NCBI RefSeq assembly: GCF_029869215.1
Contig: NZ_JARWPM010000447.1
Location: 1-58,443 of the forward strand
Direction of reading: 5' to 3'
Length of the DNA stretch: 58,443 nt
From: Nocardia carnea
Lineage (GTDB): Bacteria > Actinomycetota > Actinomycetes > Mycobacteriales > Mycobacteriaceae
Shown: positions 1-7,695 of the stretch, piece by piece
How positions within the stretch are numbered: position 1 is the first letter of the stretch
Layout of the letters: each line of letters opens with the position of its first letter
Made by a program: the position numbers and the translations under genes
Notes under the pieces: generated by a model
What the model was told of the DNA's origin: nothing
Seen by the model: the letters and a program-made list of their open reading frames with translations, nothing else
Databases searched by the model: none

Positions 1-127
1 CCCCCCCCCCCCCGCCCCGCGGGCCCGGCGGGGGCCCCCCCGGGCCTGCCGGGGCACCCCGGGGCCCCGCTTTCCCCCGCGGGCCCGGCCCCGGGGGCCC
101 CACCCCCCCCGGGCACCGGCCCGTCGA
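1..127. other. low-complexity contig edge
   Basis: This stretch is almost only C and G in runs of 4-13 identical bases, with no open frame that looks like protein. Runs this long are unusual even in a GC-rich actinobacterium and resemble low-quality sequence at an assembly end. No function is proposed. Confidence 0.7.
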
Positions 128-301
128 TCAATCGCGGAAGGCGTCCTTCACCTTCTCGCCGGCGTCCTTCAGGTTGGATTTGACCTGATCGGCCTTGCCT
201 TCGGTCTTCTTGTCCTCGTCACCGGTGGCCTCGCCGTACTTCTCCTTGGCCTGACCGGCGAGGTCCTCGGCCTTGTTGCTGAGCTTGTCGGTTCCGCTCA
301 C
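128..301 (-). CDS. CsbD family stress-response protein
   Basis: A 57-residue, very hydrophilic protein with the CsbD pattern: N-terminal NKAEDLAGQAKEKYGEATGD, then K/D/E-rich GKADQVKSNLKDAGEKVKDAF. CsbD-like proteins are small, cytoplasmic, largely helical and of unknown biochemical role; in Gram-positives they belong to the general stress regulon. The GTG start at 301 is chosen because GAGAGGAG lies about 8 nt upstream and the family homology begins there; a longer reading to 424 only adds non-family sequence. A SigF/SigB-like promoter candidate lies upstream (360-384). The gene is divergent from the cold-shock unit at 497. Confidence 0.9.
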   Translation of the reverse strand: MSGTDKLSNKAEDLAGQAKEKYGEATGDEDKKTEGKADQVKSNLKDAGEKVKDAFRD

Positions 302-359
302 AGCCGGACTCCTCTCGTCGGGACGACCGGCCTGCCCTATCCGGCCGGTCCAGGTCCGG

Positions 360-384
360 GTAACCACCACACGGTCACCTAAAC
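360..384 (-). promoter_or_regulatory. candidate SigF/SigB-type promoter of csbD
   Basis: On the minus strand GTTT (384-381) is followed after 15 nt by GGTTAC (365-360), close to the actinobacterial stress-sigma pattern GTTT-N13..17-GGGTAT. It lies about 58 nt upstream of the CsbD GTG. CsbD genes are typical general-stress targets, so the context fits; the match at the -10 element is imperfect. Confidence 0.4.
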
Positions 385-418
385 AGGCCCGCGCGGGAAG
401 GGGCCGCGCCATCCGAGC

Positions 419-447
419 TTGCACTCGATGCCAGCGAGTGCTATAAG
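419..447 (+). promoter_or_regulatory. sigma70-like promoter with operator palindrome in the spacer
   Basis: TTGCAC (419-424) and TATAAG (442-447) are separated by 17 bp, a near-consensus vegetative promoter. A perfect 7-bp inverted repeat, GCACTCG (421-427) and CGAGTGC (435-441) with a 7-nt spacer, fills the region between the two boxes. It could be a repressor site or a hairpin. Transcription would start about 43 nt before the ATG at 497 and read the small ORF and the cold-shock gene. Confidence 0.55.
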
Positions 448-496
448 AAAATCTGCGTCATCTGGCATAGGTTATCTCTTGGAGAAGTACTTGGTC

Positions 497-646
497 ATGA
501 CAGTTTCGGAATTGCCCGCAGCATCCACCCGAGACCGTGGCGATGCGCTACCCGAGGTGAACCCCGTGGTGTGGCCCGAACCGAGCCCGCTCGACGAGTG
601 GTGGCACCGGATCATGCACGACGAGCGGAATGCGGGGTCGCGGTGA
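497..646 (+). CDS. 49-aa hypothetical protein, coupled to cold-shock gene
   Basis: A short acidic protein of unknown family; its C-terminal half (NPVVWPEPSPLDEWWHRIMH) is rich in Trp and Pro. The ATG at 497 has GGAGAAG (481-487) 9 nt upstream, which decides the start over the upstream ATG at 419 that lies inside the promoter. Its TGA overlaps the GTG of the cold-shock gene (GTGA), so the two are probably translationally coupled. It may be a real small protein or mainly a coupling leader; I do not recognise it. Confidence 0.6.
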   Translation: MTVSELPAASTRDRGDALPEVNPVVWPEPSPLDEWWHRIMHDERNAGSR

Positions 647-966
647 GCACGCCCGCGCGTCCGCGCAGCGGCGGAACCGGTACCACCCGGACACGTAACT
701 CGACGTCGTGGCGGACGGGAAAGGTGATCTGGTTCGACGCCCGCAAGGGGTTCGGGTATCTGCAGCCCGACGACGATATCGCCCCGGTTTTCGTCGAATA
801 CCGCAGTATCGACGCCACCGGTTACCGCACGCTGTTCCCGGACCAGCGGGTCGTGTTCACCAGCGCCGAGCGGGCGGGCGGCCCGGAAGCGGTCACCGTC
901 CGCACCTGCGACCCGCCGGGCACCGTCCACACCGATCCGGAACCGGAGCTGCCGATGTCGGCATAG
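643..966 (+). CDS. cold-shock-domain protein
   Basis: A 107-residue protein with a cold-shock domain at about residues 25-90: GKVIWFDARKGFGYLQPDD contains RNP1-like KGFGYL, and PVFVEYRSI matches RNP2 (usually VFVHFSAI). Such OB-fold proteins bind single-stranded RNA or DNA and act as RNA chaperones. It has an N-terminal Arg/Ser/Thr-rich extension of about 25 residues and an acidic C-terminal tail, so it is longer than the usual 67-aa CspA. The GTG start overlaps the stop of the preceding 49-aa ORF. His in the RNP2-like stretch is replaced by Glu, a divergent feature. Confidence 0.85.
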   Translation: MSTPARPRSGGTGTTRTRNSTSWRTGKVIWFDARKGFGYLQPDDDIAPVFVEYRSIDATGYRTLFPDQRVVFTSAERAGGPEAVTVRTCDPPGTVHTDPEPELPMSA

Positions 967-1036
967 CGCCCGGTGTCCCCGCACCGCCCTGCCGCTTCAC
1001 CGCGCGGGAACCACGCGGCACCGATACGGTGAGCCC

Positions 1037-1450
1037 ATGGCGCGTGCCACGAACAAACGCCCGGCCGAACTCGACCGGCTCATCGCGAGCGACCGGATCG
1101 AGGTGGCGGCCACCCTGCTGGTGGCCGTCTTCGCCGGCCGGGTGGACGAACCGTACGCGTATGTCGGCGCGTACCCGCTCGTCACCCTGCTGGCCGAACA
1201 GTACGACATCGAGTTGAAGAGCAAACTCGCCTGGAACCCGCGGCGCGAACCTGATGGCACGGTGCTCCGGCTCGCCATCGATATCCAGTCGGCCTGGCGC
1301 GCGGCGGGCCTGACGGGGCGCGGTTCGTCCACCGAGAGCGGTGAAGAGGTCCTGCTGTTGCGCGGGGCCACCGTGCTGGCCGGCGACGATCCCCAGCGGG
1401 CGGTGTGCGCGGCGCTCGCCGAATCCGGCGCCTCGCGGTCGTTCCGCTGA
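1037..1450 (+). CDS. conserved-looking hypothetical protein
   Basis: A 137-aa soluble protein with a credible coding character (RPAELDRLIASDRIEVAATL at the N terminus, no signal peptide, no membrane segment). I do not recognise the family. It may be leaderless: TACGGT (1025-1030) sits 6 nt before the ATG and there is no Shine-Dalgarno sequence. It stands alone between the cold-shock gene and the convergent flavin reductase. Confidence 0.6.
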   Translation: MARATNKRPAELDRLIASDRIEVAATLLVAVFAGRVDEPYAYVGAYPLVTLLAEQYDIELKSKLAWNPRREPDGTVLRLAIDIQSAWRAAGLTGRGSSTESGEEVLLLRGATVLAGDDPQRAVCAALAESGASRSFR

Positions 1451-1472
1451 ACTTCCGCGGTATCTGGATGAT

Positions 1473-1979
1473 TCAGGCGGGATGGCCCGGTTCCAGGTCC
1501 GCGACGTGGTGGTAGCGCAGCGCCGCGGTATCGGACCGTACGATCTCACCCTCCTCCGGCGCCAGCACCAGCCCCATGTGGTCACCGAAATCGTGCCGGG
1601 CGAGAACGCGGCCGCAGAACCAGGCCGGCGCGGCGTCCAGGACGGGCACGCCGTGCGGTCCGGTTCGCCACGCGCAGTGCACGAACTTGTCTATCTCGTC
1701 GCCGGTTTCACCACCGAAGAGCGCGGCGAGCGGCGTATCGCCGGCGCCGGCGAGATGCACCGCGACGAACTCCGCGTGCTGGGCCAGCCGGTAGGTGTAA
1801 TTGGCTTTGGACAGGCAGACCAGGAACCGCGCGGGCTCGATCGCGACCTGGGAGGCGAACCCCACCAGGCATCCGGCCCGCTGCGCACCGGCCGCGACGG
1901 TCACCAGATAGATCGGTGCGTCGGCGGCGGCCACCAAGGCGTCGAAGGCACCCTCGCGGTGCCCGGAGTTCTCCGGCAT
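1473..1979 (-). CDS. flavin reductase-like FMN-binding protein
   Basis: A 168-aa protein with the flavin-reductase split-barrel pattern: an N-terminal strand APIYLVTVAAG, then GCLVGFASQVAIEPARFLVCLSKANYTYRLA, the segment that in this family contacts FMN (usually G.T.sS..s..Pp...vsl...s.T). Such proteins reduce free flavin with NAD(P)H, often supplying a partner monooxygenase. No monooxygenase is adjacent, so the partner is unknown. The ATG at 1979 is the only sensible start. It is convergent with the gene before it and divergent from the CinA gene. Confidence 0.8.
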   Translation of the reverse strand: MPENSGHREGAFDALVAAADAPIYLVTVAAGAQRAGCLVGFASQVAIEPARFLVCLSKANYTYRLAQHAEFVAVHLAGAGDTPLAALFGGETGDEIDKFVHCAWRTGPHGVPVLDAAPAWFCGRVLARHDFGDHMGLVLAPEEGEIVRSDTAALRYHHVADLEPGHPA

Positions 1980-2165
1980 GTGCTGTGTATAGCCGGCGGC
2001 CGCGGGGCGCCGGGCGATGCGGCCCGCGCGCCGGATCCAGCCGCCAGGACGGCCGCGCCGGGCGGCCGGGCGAAGCCTTGGTGGTCACGAGCCCGGTTAC
2101 TATGGCGGGCATGTTCTGCGACCGAATGCCGAAGGTGGCGCGGCGGAGCCGGCCGGAGGAATCCC

Positions 2166-2684
2166 ATGCCTTCCGGATCTGATTCCGAGGGGCTGCTCGT
2201 GCCTGCTGTCCTCGGCAGCGCGCACGAGCAGGCCGAGGAACTGGCCGAGATCGCCGGCCGTACCGGACTGCGGGTGGCGGTGGCCGAATCACTCACCTCC
2301 GGTCAGCTCGCGGCGGCACTGGGCGCGGCAGGCAATTCCGGGGAATGGTTCCGCGGTGCGGTGGTGGCCTACAGCCGCACGGTCAAACATCATGTGCTGG
2401 GCGTCCCCGAGGGCCCGGTGGTCTGCGAGCCGGCGGCGGCGGCGATGGCCGAAGGCGTCCGGACGCTGCTGGAGGCCACGCTGGCTGTCGGCGTCACCGG
2501 AGCGGGCGGTCCCGATCCGCAGGACGGGCACGAACCCGGTTCCGTATGGTTCGCCGTTTCGGCCGGCGGAGTGGTGGAGACCGACCATCGGCACTTCGCC
2601 GGTGAACCCGCCGAAATCCTGGATCAGGTGGTGGTCCACGCGGTCGGCCTCCTGCTGAACAGGGCACGACGACTCGATACCTGA
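2166..2684 (+). CDS. pncC: CinA C-terminal family nicotinamide-nucleotide amidase
   Basis: A 172-aa stand-alone CinA C-terminal domain. The family signatures are clear: VAVAESLTSGQLAAALG near residue 40, GEWFRGAVVAYSRTVKHHVLGV in the middle (quoted in two overlapping parts of one helix-loop), and VGVTGAGGPDPQ later, with GSVWFAV. These proteins deamidate nicotinamide mononucleotide to nicotinate mononucleotide in pyridine-nucleotide recycling. The N-terminal molybdopterin-like half of full CinA is absent, as in PncC. The ATG follows GGAGGA by 5 nt. Convergent with the PBP gene. Confidence 0.85.
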   Translation: MPSGSDSEGLLVPAVLGSAHEQAEELAEIAGRTGLRVAVAESLTSGQLAAALGAAGNSGEWFRGAVVAYSRTVKHHVLGVPEGPVVCEPAAAAMAEGVRTLLEATLAVGVTGAGGPDPQDGHEPGSVWFAVSAGGVVETDHRHFAGEPAEILDQVVVHAVGLLLNRARRLDT

Positions 2685-2791
2685 GCGCGCGCCCGCCGCA
2701 GGGGCGGCCCCGCTCGGCGCCACTTCCCGCCGGGCAGTTCGCGGCCCGCGCCGATGTGTGGATCCGCCACCCGGCCCGGCCGCGCCGTCGT

Positions 2792-4540
2792 TCAGGAACC
2801 GCGCAGCATGCGGCCCGCCGCCTCGACAGCCGGCGCCGAACTACCGGCGTCGGCGACGAAAACCGCGAAGGCGAGATCGCCGCGGATCCCGACGAACCAG
2901 CCGTGGGCATGGGTGTTGTCACCGTATTCGGCGGTCCCGGTCTTCCCGAGCAGGCCGTCGATATCGGCCAGTTGGGTGGCGGTTCCGGCGGTGACCGTTT
3001 CCCGCATCATGGTTTTCAGCTGATCGGTCACCGCGGCGGGCAGCGGTTGCGGACTCCGGTCGGGTTCGCCCGGTTCGCCGTCGACCATCATCGGCGCCGG
3101 CGTCGTGCCGTGCGCGATCGACGCCGCCACCAGCGCCATCCCGAACGGTGACGCCGTCACCCGGCCCTGCCCGATACTCGACTCCACGCGTTGCGCGGGC
3201 GTCTGCGCTACCGGCACACTGCCCGTCACCGTGGTGACCCCGGGCGTCACGTAGTCGACGCCGAGTCCGAGACGTTCGGCGGTGGTGGTGAGCGCCTCCG
3301 GCGGCAGCCGGACGGCGAGCCCGGCCATGGTGGTGTTGCAGGAGTGGGCGAAGGCGGTGTGCAAGGGCACCGGGCCCAGATCGAAATTGTCGTCGTTGGG
3401 GATACGCCGGCCCTCGATATCGGCGACGCCGGGGCAGGGCAGCACGGTATCGGGGGTGGCCAGGCCGTTGTCGAGGACCGCGGCCGTCGTCACCGTCTTG
3501 AACGTCGAACCCGGGGGGTACAGGCCGGTGAACGCGAGCGGGCCCGCGGCGTCGGCGGCCGCGTTCTGGCCGGCGGCCACGATCGCCCCGGTGGACGGGC
3601 GCAGGGCGACGATTGCCGCCGGGGTGCCGATCGGGTCGAGTGCGGTTTCCGCGGCACGCTGCAGACCTGTATCGATAGTGGTGCGGATATCGGTGGTCTG
3701 CCCGGGGTCCCGGCCGGCGATCCGGGTCGTGCCGTCGGCTGTCCGGGCCTGCACCGTCCAGCCCGCCGCCGCGTCGGCCTGCTCCTGCCACAATTCGGCC
3801 AGGCCGGACAGGGTCTGCGCCGACAGGGCGCGATCGGTGGTCAGCAGCCGTTTCTGCGGAGCCAGAGTGACACCCCGGGTGGCGGTGAGCGCCTCACGAA
3901 TCGGCGCGATATCGGTTTCGCGCAGACTGATCGCGGTGACCGGACCGCCCTGCGCGGCGGCGAGGTCGGCGTCCAGCGAGGCCGCGGTGATTCCCGGTGC
4001 CAGCGGGGCGAGCAGACTCGCCACCGCCGTGGTATCGGCACCGGGCGCGAGCTGGACCAGCGTGACCACCTGTTCGGACATCAGTTCCCCGCCGGCGGCG
4101 TCGAGGACCCGCGCGGGGTCCGGATACACCGGGGTGTAGGACAGCTCGCCCCGGTCCAGGCCCGGCGCGAGAGTCACGGGGTCCCACCGGACGCGGTGGC
4201 CCGCATCGGTCTCCACGGCGGTGCCGGTGGTCGTGTATTTCCATTCCGCGGTGCCCTGCGCGCCCAGTTTCCAGGTGGCCTCGAGGGTGAAGGTGTCGTC
4301 CTCGACACCGGCGACGGTGTAGGTGACCTCCTTGCCGAGCCCGTCGTAGAGCGCACCGATACTCTCCTGCGCGCGGGCGGGGTCATCGGTGAGCGCGGCC
4401 GCGGCGGCGACGTCGTCGCGGTTGAGTGCCGCGGCGAAATCGCCGGCCGTGGTCTCGGGCTCGGGCGGCCCGGAGGAACAGCCGGCCAGGGCCAGACCGA
4501 GGATCGTCAGCAGGACGAGGACTTTCCGGTCGATACGCAT
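2792..4540 (-). CDS. penicillin-binding lipoprotein (class B PBP, MecA_N type)
   Basis: A 582-aa lipoprotein: signal peptide ending in the lipobox LAGC (residues about 17-20), an NTF2-like MecA_N domain (about 25-150), a dimerisation domain, then a transpeptidase domain. Catalytic motifs are intact: S345-TFK, S400-CN and K533-TG. It should crosslink peptidoglycan from the outer face of the membrane and resembles the mycobacterial penicillin-binding lipoprotein Rv2864c. The ATG at 4540 is chosen because it begins the signal peptide; the open frame continues 49 codons upstream without family sequence. It is divergent from dapC, with 134 bp between starts. Confidence 0.92.
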   Translation of the reverse strand: MRIDRKVLVLLTILGLALAGCSSGPPEPETTAGDFAAALNRDDVAAAAALTDDPARAQESIGALYDGLGKEVTYTVAGVEDDTFTLEATWKLGAQGTAEWKYTTTGTAVETDAGHRVRWDPVTLAPGLDRGELSYTPVYPDPARVLDAAGGELMSEQVVTLVQLAPGADTTAVASLLAPLAPGITAASLDADLAAAQGGPVTAISLRETDIAPIREALTATRGVTLAPQKRLLTTDRALSAQTLSGLAELWQEQADAAAGWTVQARTADGTTRIAGRDPGQTTDIRTTIDTGLQRAAETALDPIGTPAAIVALRPSTGAIVAAGQNAAADAAGPLAFTGLYPPGSTFKTVTTAAVLDNGLATPDTVLPCPGVADIEGRRIPNDDNFDLGPVPLHTAFAHSCNTTMAGLAVRLPPEALTTTAERLGLGVDYVTPGVTTVTGSVPVAQTPAQRVESSIGQGRVTASPFGMALVAASIAHGTTPAPMMVDGEPGEPDRSPQPLPAAVTDQLKTMMRETVTAGTATQLADIDGLLGKTGTAEYGDNTHAHGWFVGIRGDLAFAVFVADAGSSAPAVEAAGRMLRGS

Positions 4541-4674
4541 CACCCGCGACTGTATCGACCCCGCCGTGCCGCGCGCTGCCCCGCACCCGGCGTGGTGCGA
4601 GCCCGCCGCGGACCGGCGCCACCGGCCGGCCCGGTACCTCCGATCCGCGCGCGGGCGGCGTCTACTCTCGGTGC

Positions 4675-5844
4675 ATGCCTGCCCCACCGCCGACCGTCAC
4701 CCGGTTGCGGCCGTTCGCCGCGACCGTTTTCGCCGAGATGACCGAACTCGCCGTACGGCACGGGGCGATCAATCTCGGGCAGGGTTTCCCGGACACCGAC
4801 GGCCCCGCGGCCATGCTCGAGGTGGCCCGCGCGGCCATCGCCGAGGGCGGCAACCAGTATCCGCCGGGACGCGGTATGCCGGTGTTGCGGCAGGCGATCG
4901 CGGCCGATCGCGCTCGCCGCTACGGCACCCGGTACGACCCCGCCACCGAGGTTCTGGTAACCGTCGGCGCCACCGAGGCGATCAGCGCCGCCGTGCTGGG
5001 ACTCGTGGAACCGGGTGCGGAGGTGGTGCTGATCGAACCCTTCTACGACTCCTACCCGGCCGCGGTGGCGCTGGCGGGAGCGCACCGGCGCACCGCGCGG
5101 CTCACCGCCGCGGGCGCGGGTTTCGTCCTCGATCACGACAGCCTGCGGGCGGCGATCACCCCCGCCACCCGGATGCTGATCCTGAATTCCCCGCACAATC
5201 CCACCGGAACGGTCCTGGGCCGCGCGGATCTGGCCGCGATCGCCGAAGTCGCCTGCGAACACGATCTGCTGGTGCTGACCGATGAGGTGTACGAGCATCT
5301 CGTCTACGACGGCGCCGAGCACATCAGTATCGCGACCCTGCCCGGGATGGCCGAACGGACGCTGGTGGTCTCGAGCGCCGCGAAAACCTTCGGTGTCACC
5401 GGCTGGAAGATCGGCTGGGTGTGCGGACCGGCCGCCCTGATCGACGGCGTGCTGGCCGCCAAACAGTTCCTCACCTTCGTCGGCGGCGGCCCGTTCCAGC
5501 CCGCGGTCGCCCATGCGCTCACCGAGGAACTCGGCTGGGTGGCGCGGCAGCGCGAGGCGCTGGCGGGGCAACGGCGGCACCTGTCCGCGGCGCTCGCCGC
5601 GGCCGGCTTCCGGGTGTACCCCAGTGCCGGAAGCTATTTCGTGTGCGCCGATATCCGCCCGCTCGGCCTGGCCGACGGTGTGGCGTTCTGCCGCGACCTG
5701 CCCGGACGGGTCGGCGTGGCCGCCGTACCGGTGAGTGTTTTCACCGACGACCCCGCACCGTGGCGCCCGCTCGTCCGGTTCGCGTTCTGCAAACGACCCG
5801 AGACGCTCGACGAAGCGGTCCGCCGGCTCGCCGGCTCGGGTTAG
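4675..5844 (+). CDS. dapC: N-succinyldiaminopimelate aminotransferase DapC-like (PLP class I)
   Basis: A 389-aa fold-type I aminotransferase closely matching mycobacterial DapC (Rv0858c) along its whole length: RLRPFAATVFAEMTELA at the start, INLGQGFPD, NSPHNPTG at 171-178, the PLP lysine K237 in SSAAKTFGVTGWKIGW, and a C-terminal VRFAFCKR. DapC converts N-succinyl-2-amino-6-ketopimelate to succinyl-DAP in lysine and peptidoglycan-precursor synthesis. The gene may be leaderless: TACTCT (4663-4668) lies 6 nt before the ATG. Other class I aminotransferases acting on kynurenine or methionine analogues share this fold, so substrate assignment is by similarity. Confidence 0.88.
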   Translation: MPAPPPTVTRLRPFAATVFAEMTELAVRHGAINLGQGFPDTDGPAAMLEVARAAIAEGGNQYPPGRGMPVLRQAIAADRARRYGTRYDPATEVLVTVGATEAISAAVLGLVEPGAEVVLIEPFYDSYPAAVALAGAHRRTARLTAAGAGFVLDHDSLRAAITPATRMLILNSPHNPTGTVLGRADLAAIAEVACEHDLLVLTDEVYEHLVYDGAEHISIATLPGMAERTLVVSSAAKTFGVTGWKIGWVCGPAALIDGVLAAKQFLTFVGGGPFQPAVAHALTEELGWVARQREALAGQRRHLSAALAAAGFRVYPSAGSYFVCADIRPLGLADGVAFCRDLPGRVGVAAVPVSVFTDDPAPWRPLVRFAFCKRPETLDEAVRRLAGSG

Positions 5845-5847
5845 CGC

Positions 5848-7596
5848 TCACTCCCGGCCTTCGGGGTGCACGGGGACGTCGTCGTCCCAGGGCTGCCGGA
5901 CGACCATATCCGCGACCCGCACGTACCCGCGTTCGAATTCCCCGGTCGCGGCGTCCACCAGGCGGTAGGTCTGCCGCTGCCGGTGGATCGGCTGGGCGTC
6001 CAGCAGCACCACCCGCACCTCGCCGGGTTCGAAACCGCACCGTTGTTGCAGGGCGGCGATCAATTGCTCGTTGTGCAGGTGGCCGTCACCGAAATTCCAG
6101 CCGAGCGCGGTGGAACAGATGCGTTCACCGTCGGTGAGCATGTAGTCGGCCTCGTTCTGGCCGGCCATCGCCCGGTGCGCCAGGGTGAACAGCGCTTTGC
6201 CGTGGGTGTTGAACGCGCGGAAGGCGTATCCCAGGAACAGCGGGATCTGCGCCGCTTCCCGGCTGCCGTAGTAGCGCTCGAGCTGGGCGGCGGGCATGGC
6301 AGCCACCGCGGTGATCCCGGCGCGGATCTTGGCGTCGGCCGACGGCTTGATACACCACAGGCCGGTGTCCCAGTTTCCGGCGTAGTACCGCATCCCGGGC
6401 AGGAAGGACACCTTGCGCGGGAACAGGTTCCCGAGGGTGACCGTGCCCGCGAGCACCAGGAACAGCAGTACCACCGGCAGCGGATCACCCACATCACCGA
6501 GACCGATATCGGCGTGCGCGACGAACAGCGTCAGCACACCGAAGATCATGAAAACGTTCCACTCGAGCGGCACACCCATCGGGATCGAGGTGAGGATCAC
6601 CAGATGGAAGCAGATCAGCGCGGTGGCGGCGATCGCCGTGGGGATCCCGCCGTGGCTGAACAGCAGCACGATTCCGGCGAACATCTCGACGGCGGTACCG
6701 CCGTGCGCGAACCACCGGGACAGGCGGCCGGGCCGCAGATCGTCGGGGAACCGCTCGAAGAACAGGCGTTTGAGCGCCCGGGGGCGAACCACCGGGCTGT
6801 TGGACATCATGGTGGACACCACGAACGGGAAATGCTTGTTCAGCTTCGACACCGCCGCGCCCACCCAGATGACGACGAAGACGACCTTGGCGGCGACGAT
6901 CGTATCCGCGCCGCCGAACAGGAAGGTCACCGCGAGCGCGCCGTACACCTCACCGCGCGCCGCCAGGAAAATGGTTTTGTCGCGCAGGCCGAGAATCGCG
7001 AGCAGGCCGAGGACCGCGGCGATCTCCCACATCGGTAGCAGCCCGACCTGTGTATCGATCCCGGCCACCGGCCCGGTGCCGTCGGACAGCAGCGCGACCA
7101 GCAGCATGATCAGCAGGGCCGCGTACAGCACCGCGTCGAACGGTGTGCGGGCGGTACCGCGGGTCAGTGGTATCCGGCCCGGCCACGGCGGCAGCCGGAT
7201 CGTGCCGGGCCGCAGCCAGTACAGGATCGACCCCATCGGCGGGAAGAAGCGGTTGTTCAACGGCCCGAAACCGCAGCCCAGGCCGACCACTTCGAACAGC
7301 ATGGTGAACAGCACGACCTTCTGGAACACGATCGGCTCCGACCACCACGACCCCACCGCCGTGAACCCGTCGATCCCCGCGGTGGTCAGCGCGAACAGCA
7401 TGCCGCCCAGGATGTAGAGCGCGATCTTCACCACGTAGAACAGATGCAACGCCGGCGGCGTCCCGAAGCCGACCTCGGCCCAGTGCCGGGCCATCGGCCG
7501 GATCTTCTCCGCCCTGCTGCCGCGGCTCCATTCGTCCAAATCCACCACCGGAAGCTCCGGCCGGAGGATGCCGAACAACCGATCCGTTGTACCCAC
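5848..7596 (-). CDS. DUF3556 multi-pass membrane protein
   Basis: A 582-aa integral membrane protein with the DUF3556 opening (LRPELPVVDLDEW, then KIRPMARHWAEVGFGTP), about ten hydrophobic segments between residues 45 and 390, and a soluble C-terminal third. The family occurs in mycolate-containing actinobacteria and has no known function. The GTG at 7596 is used; AAGGA lies rather far upstream (14 nt), and a TTG seven codons later is an alternative. A perfect 18-bp palindrome 23 nt upstream (7620-7637) suggests control by a dimeric repressor. It ends 4 bp from dapC in a convergent arrangement. Confidence 0.85.
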   Translation of the reverse strand: MGTTDRLFGILRPELPVVDLDEWSRGSRAEKIRPMARHWAEVGFGTPPALHLFYVVKIALYILGGMLFALTTAGIDGFTAVGSWWSEPIVFQKVVLFTMLFEVVGLGCGFGPLNNRFFPPMGSILYWLRPGTIRLPPWPGRIPLTRGTARTPFDAVLYAALLIMLLVALLSDGTGPVAGIDTQVGLLPMWEIAAVLGLLAILGLRDKTIFLAARGEVYGALAVTFLFGGADTIVAAKVVFVVIWVGAAVSKLNKHFPFVVSTMMSNSPVVRPRALKRLFFERFPDDLRPGRLSRWFAHGGTAVEMFAGIVLLFSHGGIPTAIAATALICFHLVILTSIPMGVPLEWNVFMIFGVLTLFVAHADIGLGDVGDPLPVVLLFLVLAGTVTLGNLFPRKVSFLPGMRYYAGNWDTGLWCIKPSADAKIRAGITAVAAMPAAQLERYYGSREAAQIPLFLGYAFRAFNTHGKALFTLAHRAMAGQNEADYMLTDGERICSTALGWNFGDGHLHNEQLIAALQQRCGFEPGEVRVVLLDAQPIHRQRQTYRLVDAATGEFERGYVRVADMVVRQPWDDDVPVHPEGRE

Positions 7597-7619
7597 TGCG
7601 CGCCGCCCGATCCTTCTCG

Positions 7620-7637
7620 TTCAATCACGTGATTGAA
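7620..7637. promoter_or_regulatory. 18-bp perfect palindrome, probable operator
   Basis: TTCAATCACGTGATTGAA is a perfect palindrome that is A+T-rich against a GC-rich background. It lies between the end of the osmoprotectant operon (7696) and the start of the DUF3556 gene (7596), directly upstream of the latter. Its length and symmetry fit a TetR- or MarR-type operator. No regulator gene is adjacent, so the binder would be encoded elsewhere. Confidence 0.65.
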
Positions 7638-7695
7638 AAAGGTACTACGGGCGGGCAGCGGTGTGCTCCCTTTCGGTCGAATTCCACCTCCGGGT

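Noticed and set aside
3191..4741. A 516-codon open frame on the plus strand
   Set aside because: It is antisense to the penicillin-binding protein, which has all three catalytic motifs.
7620..7637. Rho-independent terminator of the osmoprotectant operon
   Set aside because: The perfect palindrome has no loop, so it would not form a stable RNA hairpin; an operator fits better, although a run of five A/T bases is adjacent.
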